Source: Chitinimonas sp036961565 (GTDB lineage Bacteria; Pseudomonadota; Gammaproteobacteria; Burkholderiales; Chitinimonadaceae). Taken from it: a stretch of 64,000 bases of DNA. The notes beneath the pieces are model-generated. The model ran no database searches. It saw nothing but the letters and a program-made list of their open reading frames with translations, and was not told where the DNA came from. The position numbers and the translations under genes are program-made. The stretch is from contig NZ_JBAMDD010000004.1 of the NCBI RefSeq assembly GCF_036961565.1, positions 186,001-250,000 on the forward strand, given 5' to 3'. Every line of letters begins with the position of its first letter. Positions within the stretch are counted from its first letter, which is position 1. This document shows, one piece after another, positions 58,536-64,000 of this stretch.

Positions 58536-60059
58536 CTATAGCCCGAGATTGTCCCACAGGGCATCGACCTTCGTCTTGACCTCGGCGTCCTGGCTGATGG
58601 GCACGCCCCACTCCCGGCTGGTTTCGCCGGGCAGCTTGTTGGTGGCATCCAGCCCCATCTTCGACCCCAGTCCCGATACCGGTGAGGCAAAGTCCAGGTA
58701 ATCAATGGGCGTGCTGTCCACCAGGGTCGTGTCGCGTGTCGGGTCCATCCGGGTGGTAATGGCCCAGATCACTTCCTTCCAGTCACGGGTGTTGACGTCG
58801 TCGTCCACCACCACAATGAACTTGGTGTACATAAACTGCCGCAAGAAGCTCCACACGCCAAACATCAAGCGCTTGGCATGGCCCGGATAGGCCTTCTTGA
58901 TGCTGACGATGGCCATGCGATATGAGCACCCCTCTGGCGGCAGATAGAAATCCACAATCTCGGGAAACTGCTTCTGCAGTATGGGCACGAACACTTCGTT
59001 CAGAGCCACTCCAAGTACGGCAGGTTCATCTGGCGGCTTGCCGGTATAGGTGCTGTGATAAATCGGATCCGGTCGCATGGTGATGCGATCCACGGTAAAC
59101 ACCGGGAACCAGTCCTGCTCGTTGTAGTAACCGGTGTGATCGCCATAGGGGCCTTCCAGCGCATGCAGGTAGCCCCCTATCTCCTTCATGGCTATGCCTG
59201 TCTCGCTCACTCCCTGCCAGCCTTTCTCAGCCGGTGCAATATGGCCCTCCAGCACGATCTCGGCACTGGCCGGCACCTGCAAGGTATTGCCCAGGCACTG
59301 CACCAGCTCGGTCTTGCTACCCCGCAGCAGGCCAGCGAACTGATACTCGCTCAGGCTATCCGGCACTGGTGTCACTGCACCCAGGATGGTTGCCGGATCG
59401 CAGCCCAGCACCACCGCAAGGGGGAAAGCCTGCCCCGGATGCCGTATGGCATGCTCGCGAAAATCCAGTGCCCCGCCCCGATGCGCCAGCCAGCGCATGA
59501 TGAGCTGACGTCGGCCTATCAGCTGCTGCCGGTAGATGCCCAGGTTCTGCCGTGGCTTGTGCGGCCCACGGCTCACTACCAGGCCCCAGGTAATCAAGGG
59601 CGCGACATCACCTGGCCAGCAGTGCTGTATGGGTATGCGGGCCAGATCAAGCTGTTCTCCCTCCCACACCACCTCCTGGCAGGGGGCCCGTCGTACCACC
59701 TTGGGTGCCATATTCAGCACCTGCTTCAGGATGGGCCATTTCTCCCAGGCATCCTTCAAGCCCTTGGGCGGCTCTGGTTCTTTCAGGTAGGCCAACAGCT
59801 TGCCTATCTCACGCAGAGCTTCCACCTCCTGCGCACCCATGCCCAGGGCCACACGGCGCGGTGTGCCAAACAGATTGCCCAGCACCGGCATGCTATGGCC
59901 CACCACGTTCTCGAACAGTAGCGCAGGGCCGCCAGCTCGCAGCACGCGATCGCATATCTCGGTCATCTCCAGCTTGGTGGAGATCGGCGTCTTGATGCGC
60001 TTGAGCTCGCCCATGGCTTCCAGTTGGGCAATGAAGTCGCGTAGATCTTGGTATTTCAT
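58536..60059 (-). CDS. ubiD: UbiD family decarboxylase (ubiquinone synthesis)
   Basis: About 507 residues from ATG 60059, the start that gives the usual UbiD N-terminus (MKYQDLRDFIAQLEAMGELKRI). It has NLGIYRQQLIGRRQLIMRWLAHRGGALDFREH (prenyl-FMN region), EIVLEGHIAPAEKGWQGVSETGIAMKEI with the catalytic Glu region, and VVVDDDVNTRDWKEVIWAITTRMD. It removes the carboxyl group from 3-polyprenyl-4-hydroxybenzoate using the prenylated FMN made by UbiX. E. coli UbiD has about 497 residues. The upstream 30-residue extension is not supported. Confidence 0.93.
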   Translation of the reverse strand: MKYQDLRDFIAQLEAMGELKRIKTPISTKLEMTEICDRVLRAGGPALLFENVVGHSMPVLGNLFGTPRRVALGMGAQEVEALREIGKLLAYLKEPEPPKGLKDAWEKWPILKQVLNMAPKVVRRAPCQEVVWEGEQLDLARIPIQHCWPGDVAPLITWGLVVSRGPHKPRQNLGIYRQQLIGRRQLIMRWLAHRGGALDFREHAIRHPGQAFPLAVVLGCDPATILGAVTPVPDSLSEYQFAGLLRGSKTELVQCLGNTLQVPASAEIVLEGHIAPAEKGWQGVSETGIAMKEIGGYLHALEGPYGDHTGYYNEQDWFPVFTVDRITMRPDPIYHSTYTGKPPDEPAVLGVALNEVFVPILQKQFPEIVDFYLPPEGCSYRMAIVSIKKAYPGHAKRLMFGVWSFLRQFMYTKFIVVVDDDVNTRDWKEVIWAITTRMDPTRDTTLVDSTPIDYLDFASPVSGLGSKMGLDATNKLPGETSREWGVPISQDAEVKTKVDALWDNLGL

Positions 60060-60398
60060 GGAATATCCGCAGCCAGGCGCCGCCGCAAAGGGCAGCAAAG
60101 GCTGCAAGTATAAATCGAGGCAGCCACGATACCGGCGTCGCCGCAACAATTCGGCCCATACAGGCGGCTTTGATTGAAGCTACATAAGCTTATGTTTATG
60201 CTGCCCAGGCGCCAGACCTATCCAGGGCTGCGCACATCGAGGCCAGCAGCCTCACCACCATAAACGCCGCCAACAAAACAGCGCAGCGGTTCTGGCCAGG
60301 CCGGCAAATGCCGGCCGTGCATGCAGCAAGGCAGGTTTGCACAGCCACGCCCGGGGTTTTGCCAGCGGCACGACAATAAATCCTGAGGAAACCACGCC
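60060..60398. other. 339-bp divergent intergenic region (ubiD / DUF885)
   Basis: No gene is supported here. It holds the promoters of the divergent ubiD and DUF885 genes, a 14-bp perfect palindrome ACATAAGCTTATGT (60182-60195) in an AT-rich stretch, and a GC-rich hairpin GGCCGGCA/TGCCGGCC (60299-60316). GAGGA nine bases before 60399 is the ribosome-binding site of the DUF885 gene. Confidence 0.6.
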
Positions 60399-62219
60399 AT
60401 GCATGTCCTTGCTCGCAAGCAACGCCCCTGCCTCACCCTCCTGGCCGCACTGGTCATGACCTTCCCCCCTGCTTACGCTGGCGACATTGCCGCCAGCCAA
60501 GCCCAGCAATCGTCGCCCAGTGCCAGCCAGGAACTCAAGGCGCTGCTCGATGCCGATCTGGACAAGGTTTTCCGCGCCATGCCGGATTTGGCTACCGCGC
60601 AAGGCATACCCGGCTACAACCATCTGCTGCCCGATCTCTCGGCAACCGCCCTGGAGTCACAGCAGCAGTATGAGCGCACTACGCTGATTCGCCTGCAGGC
60701 GCTGGATGCCAGCCAGTTGCATGGGCAGGAAAAACTCTCCTACGAGCTATTGCGCAACAAGATGGAGCAAGCCGTCGCAGCGCAGCGCTTCGACCATCGC
60801 CACGCCCTGGTACTGAGCAGCCTGGGTGGCATACAGAACATGATGCCGCGGCAGGCCCAGCTCACCGCTTTCCGTTCCGCCAATGACTACCAGGACTACC
60901 TGGCGCGGCTACGTGGCATACCCAAGCTGGTGGAACAGACCATGGCAAGGCTGGAACTGGGGCGCGACAGCGGCTGGATGCGCACCACCCCCGTGGTGGA
61001 CCGCATTGTCTCGGCCATTGATGCCCACATGGTGAGCCAAGCTGATGACAGCGTGGTCTTCGGCCCTTTCAAGCGTTATCCGGCCACCGTATCGGAGGCC
61101 CAAAGGCAGGCACTGGCCGATGAAGCCAGGCAGCTGATCCTGAACCACTACCAGCCCGCCCTACAAAAGCTCAAGACCTATCTGCAGACCGAATACCGGC
61201 CCAAGGCGCCGGCCGAGGCCGGACTGGCCGCCCTGCCCGGCGGCCTGGACTATTACAACCACCTTATCCGCAGCGAGATTGCTGAGGGCATGAGCGCGGC
61301 GGAAATCCACACCCTGGGCCAGCAACAAGTGGCACGCCTGCGGCAGGAGATCGCCGGGGTGGCAAGGCAGACCGGCTTCAAAGGCAGCACCGACCAGTTC
61401 GTACGCAAGCTGGGCCGTGATCCACGCTATTTCTTCAAATCATCCGATGCCGTGCTGGCAGCCTATCGCGCCATGTCACAACGGGTCGATCCACAACTGA
61501 GCAAGCTGTTCCACGCCCTGCCCCGCACCCCCTATGCCATCCGCAGCATGACCGCCGCCGAAGCCAGCAGCAGTACGGCCGCCAACTACGCTGCAGGCTC
61601 CTTGGCGCTGGGCACCAGCGGCCTGTTCACCATCAACGCCCTGGGTTACCAAACCGAGCCGACCTGGCGGGTCGAATCCCTGTTCCTGCACGAAGCCGTG
61701 CCAGGCCACCATATGCAGATTGCCCGTGCCGCCGAAATCGAAGGCCTGCACCCGTGGCGCCGCATGGGCGGCTGGAATGTAGCCTACGGCGAGGGCTGGG
61801 CGCTCTATGCTGAAAAACTGGGCTATGCCATGGGGTTGTACAAGGATCCCTACCAGCACTACGGCCATCTGCAGGCCGAACTGTTCCGCGCTGCCCGGCT
61901 GGTGGTGGATACCGGCATCCATGCCTACAAATGGCCGCGCACCAAGGCAGTGGACTACATGGTGCGCCAAGGCGGCCTGACCCAGGATTTTGCCGAGAGC
62001 GAAGTGGACCGCTACTTCTCCAATCCCTCACAGGCGCTGGGTTACATGATAGGCCAGCGTAAGCTGATGGAACTACGCCGGCGGGCGGAGCAGGCCCTGG
62101 GCGACAAGTTCGATATCCGCGATTTTCACGCCGTGGTACTGGACGGCGGACGGATGCCCCTGCAACTGCTGGAGCGCAAGGTCGACAGCTGGATAGCCCA
62201 GGGCGGCGGCAAGGCCTGA
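60399..62219 (+). CDS. Exported DUF885 metallopeptidase-like protein
   Basis: A 606-residue exported protein with a signal peptide (LTLLAALVMTFPPAYA, cleavage before GDI). The large helical domain carries HEAVPGHHMQIARA at about 431-444, the HExxxxHH-like zinc motif of DUF885/gluzincin-related proteins, and GEGWALYAEKLGYAMGLY further on (glutamate ligand region). Members are thought to be peptidases but substrates are mostly unknown. It stands alone, divergent from ubiD and convergent with dacB. Confidence 0.88.
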   Translation: MHVLARKQRPCLTLLAALVMTFPPAYAGDIAASQAQQSSPSASQELKALLDADLDKVFRAMPDLATAQGIPGYNHLLPDLSATALESQQQYERTTLIRLQALDASQLHGQEKLSYELLRNKMEQAVAAQRFDHRHALVLSSLGGIQNMMPRQAQLTAFRSANDYQDYLARLRGIPKLVEQTMARLELGRDSGWMRTTPVVDRIVSAIDAHMVSQADDSVVFGPFKRYPATVSEAQRQALADEARQLILNHYQPALQKLKTYLQTEYRPKAPAEAGLAALPGGLDYYNHLIRSEIAEGMSAAEIHTLGQQQVARLRQEIAGVARQTGFKGSTDQFVRKLGRDPRYFFKSSDAVLAAYRAMSQRVDPQLSKLFHALPRTPYAIRSMTAAEASSSTAANYAAGSLALGTSGLFTINALGYQTEPTWRVESLFLHEAVPGHHMQIARAAEIEGLHPWRRMGGWNVAYGEGWALYAEKLGYAMGLYKDPYQHYGHLQAELFRAARLVVDTGIHAYKWPRTKAVDYMVRQGGLTQDFAESEVDRYFSNPSQALGYMIGQRKLMELRRRAEQALGDKFDIRDFHAVVLDGGRMPLQLLERKVDSWIAQGGGKA

Positions 62220-62222
62220 TCG

Positions 62223-63710
62223 CTAGCGTACCGGCGGCGCTGCCGCTGACACCTGCCCGGCCTGTGGGCAGGTGTCATGGCAGGCGGCCCATTCCAGCAG
62301 GGCATCCAGTGCCGTTTGCGCCTCATCGGCCCTGGGGTGGTTGATCATGCCAACCACCAGCCAGGCCTGCTCTGCCGTATCGGTCACATAGCCCGCCACC
62401 GCCTTGACGCCGTCCAGGGTGCCTGTCTTGATACGTGCCCTACCCGCCAGCGGGGTGCCCACCAGGCGCCGCCGCATGGTGCCATCCAGCGCCACGATAG
62501 GCAGGCTGGCCAGGTATTCGGCAGCAAACGCGCTGCGCTGCCCCACCGCCAGCACCGATGCCAGTTGCCGTGCGCTGATGCGGGCAGTGCGTGACAGGCC
62601 CGCGCCATTGTCCACCACCAGGCCCGGCATGCTCAGCCCTTGCCTGGCGAGCCAGGCAAGGAGTGCCGCCTCTGCCGCCTGCTGGCTATCCATGCCTGCC
62701 GGCCAGTTCAAGGCGCGGGCCTGCTCTGCCCCCATGGTCAGATACACCGAGCGCGCCATGGTGTTGTTGGAGAGCTTGTTGATATCGCGCAACTGCTCGG
62801 CCAGCGGTGGCGACACCTGCTCGGCCCACAGCCGCGCATCCTGCGGCGTTGTCGCCTCGCGGGTCGTGCCGGCTATCTCGCCCCCCAGCTCCTGCCACAG
62901 GCTACGTAGCAGCCGGCTGGTGAAATCCACGGTGCCAAACAGGCTCAAGTAACGGCCAGCCCGGCAATGGCGTGGAAAGCTGCCCTGCAAGGTTACCTTG
63001 ACCCGGCCATCGGCCAGCCTCTCGATATCGGGCCTGGCCCAGCCACGGGCCCAGCGGGTGCAGTCGCCATCCACCAGCTTCATGCGGCTATCGGCCACCA
63101 GGTCCGCCAGCGGTGGCTCTATGCGCACCAGCATGCTGTCGGCACCCGACTCCATGTCAAAGCGCTGCGCCCTGAAGTTGGCCAGCAGGGCATCCGGCCC
63201 CACGTTATAGGCGCGCTCCGGCTGCTCATCGAACTGGCTCGCAGCAAGGTCTGGGGGCAGCACGAAATAACTGCGATCCAGCACCAGATCGCCTTCTATC
63301 CGCCTGACGCCACGGGCCCGCAGCTCACGCAGCAATAGCCAAAGGCGCTCGAATGTCAGCTTGGGGTCACCGCCGCCACGCAGGTATAAATCCCCCTTGA
63401 GCGTATCGCCCTCCAACCCAGCCTTGCTGTAAAGGCCGGTATGCCAGCTATGGCCCGGCCCCAAGGTCTCCAGTGCCGCCAGGGTACTCAGTAGCTTGAT
63501 GGTAGAAGCCGGATTGAAGGGGGTATCGGGCTGATGCAGCAAGCGCGCACCCTCGCCTGCCAAGGGCATGACCACCGCCGCCATGGCGTTTTCCGGCACT
63601 TTGGCCTGCTTCAGCTGGCTGGCTACCATCTCAGGCAAGGCCGCACTTGCCGGTAATGCATTACAAAGCAAAACAGCGGCCCATGCCGCCAGGTTTGTTC
63701 TTATCGCCAT
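62223..63710 (-). CDS. dacB: D-alanyl-D-alanine carboxypeptidase/endopeptidase (PBP4)
   Basis: About 495 residues from ATG 63710; a longer frame starts at 63734. A signal peptide (AWAAVLLCNALPASA) precedes the domain. The three serine DD-peptidase motifs are present: SxxK in NPASTIKLLST (Ser69-Lys72), SxN in NKLSNNTMARS (about 315) and KTG in RIKTGTLDGVKA. The long PBP4-specific insert carries GDLYLRGGGDPKLTFERL and EGDLVLDRSYF. It trims or cross-cleaves peptidoglycan in the periplasm. The gene starts 2 bp after the stop of the exported protein cut by the right edge. Confidence 0.95.
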   Translation of the reverse strand: MAIRTNLAAWAAVLLCNALPASAALPEMVASQLKQAKVPENAMAAVVMPLAGEGARLLHQPDTPFNPASTIKLLSTLAALETLGPGHSWHTGLYSKAGLEGDTLKGDLYLRGGGDPKLTFERLWLLLRELRARGVRRIEGDLVLDRSYFVLPPDLAASQFDEQPERAYNVGPDALLANFRAQRFDMESGADSMLVRIEPPLADLVADSRMKLVDGDCTRWARGWARPDIERLADGRVKVTLQGSFPRHCRAGRYLSLFGTVDFTSRLLRSLWQELGGEIAGTTREATTPQDARLWAEQVSPPLAEQLRDINKLSNNTMARSVYLTMGAEQARALNWPAGMDSQQAAEAALLAWLARQGLSMPGLVVDNGAGLSRTARISARQLASVLAVGQRSAFAAEYLASLPIVALDGTMRRRLVGTPLAGRARIKTGTLDGVKAVAGYVTDTAEQAWLVVGMINHPRADEAQTALDALLEWAACHDTCPQAGQVSAAAPPVR

Positions 63711-63712
63711 GC

Positions 63713-64000
63713 TTATTCCACGTGTACCTGCCAAAGCGGCCCCCAGTCACCCGTAGCTTGGTAGACCAAGGGGCGCGCCTGCAAAAACCAGCGGCCCCTG
63801 GCCGCCGGCACAAAATCGAACTGCTCCTGCCGGGTATGCTGCGGCTCGGTGGTTTGCTGCGCCAGACCCGCATCATCAAGCTGTATATCATCGATATACC
63901 AACCTACCCGGCTATCGTCGGGGCTGTAGAAGTCCCCCTGGTCAAACTGGTAGCGAAAGCGCAATTGCACGCGCCGCAGACCATAGGCCGACAAATCCAC
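63713..64000 (-). CDS. C-terminal part of a large exported protein, cut by the right edge
   Basis: The minus-strand frame is open to the right edge; the visible ~95 residues are the C-terminus. It contains LRFRYQFDQGDFYSPDDSRVGW and YIDDIQLDDAGL; VGWYIDDI is typical of the beta-sandwich tail of immune-inhibitor-A/MAM-like secreted proteins. A protease or adhesin is likely but the catalytic part is outside the window. The stop is 2 bp before dacB, so the two are cotranscribed. Confidence 0.6.
   Translation of the reverse strand: MDLSAYGLRRVQLRFRYQFDQGDFYSPDDSRVGWYIDDIQLDDAGLAQQTTEPQHTRQEQFDFVPAARGRWFLQARPLVYQATGDWGPLWQVHVE

Noticed and set aside
62249..62275. Strong hairpin ACACCTGCCC/GGGCAGGTGT near the end of dacB
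   Set aside because: It lies within the coding sequence for the dacB C-terminus and has no T-run on either strand, so I do not call it a terminator.

Overview
The window looks like a piece of a GC-rich betaproteobacterial chromosome. Support comes from DUF3579 near argF and argG, a UbiD/DUF475 pair, type II secretion pseudopilins, an EtfBA/acyl-CoA dehydrogenase operon and an aryl polyene (APE) locus. A Neisseriales/Chromobacteriaceae-like or Chitinimonas-like organism would fit, but the genus is inference. I found no rRNA, tRNA, CRISPR array, phage or complete insertion sequence. Most of the window is ordinary core sequence with compact operons, often joined by ATGA or TGATG overlaps. Compositionally distinct, AT-richer patches lie at the left edge (1-380 and 3031-3387) and around 29.1-30.9 kb.

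Layout. 0-10 kb: the end of a PIN-like protein, a DUF3103-like exported protein, an orphan TetR-type operator followed by a terminator, a MarR regulator, an amidohydrolase lipoprotein, a 266-bp MITE-like element inserted at that gene's stop codon, a divergent LysR/metallo-beta-lactamase-fold pair, and a Fur-type tonB-exbB-exbD operon that ends in an unannotated 58-residue four-cysteine protein. 10-20 kb: a YheT-type hydrolase, a phosphohexomutase, a second hydrolase, then a minus-strand operon with gspF, a MazG-like pyrophosphohydrolase, gspG-H-I-J-K and an Ig-like lipoprotein. 20-28 kb: purU, etfB-etfA-acyl-CoA dehydrogenase behind a PsrA-like operator, an ODP-type metallo-beta-lactamase-fold protein, fabI and a periplasmic binding protein.

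28.4-47.7 kb is the most interesting block: a 19-gene minus-strand APE pigment cluster running from 47703 down to 30976. It holds three ketosynthase-type proteins, a ketoreductase, two dehydratase domains (one fused to an AMP ligase), two ACPs, an aromatic ammonia-lyase, a thioesterase, lipid-handling acyltransferases, a glycosyltransferase, an MMPL exporter with a LolA-like partner and a DUF3261 lipoprotein. It also has a flavoprotein with halogenase signatures, which would suggest a halogenated, xanthomonadin-like pigment. Just downstream lie two tandem paralogous exported proteins of unknown function, a small exported protein and a phosphopantetheinyl transferase that could activate the two ACPs.

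48-64 kb: a PAS-GGDEF cyclase, a DUF2799 lipoprotein, an argF-VOC-CHMI-argG operon, a two-gene operon of an ornithine/lysine/arginine decarboxylase and a TPR-GGDEF cyclase, DUF3579, DUF475, ubiD, a DUF885 peptidase-like protein, dacB (PBP4), and the 3' end of a large exported protein cut by the right edge.
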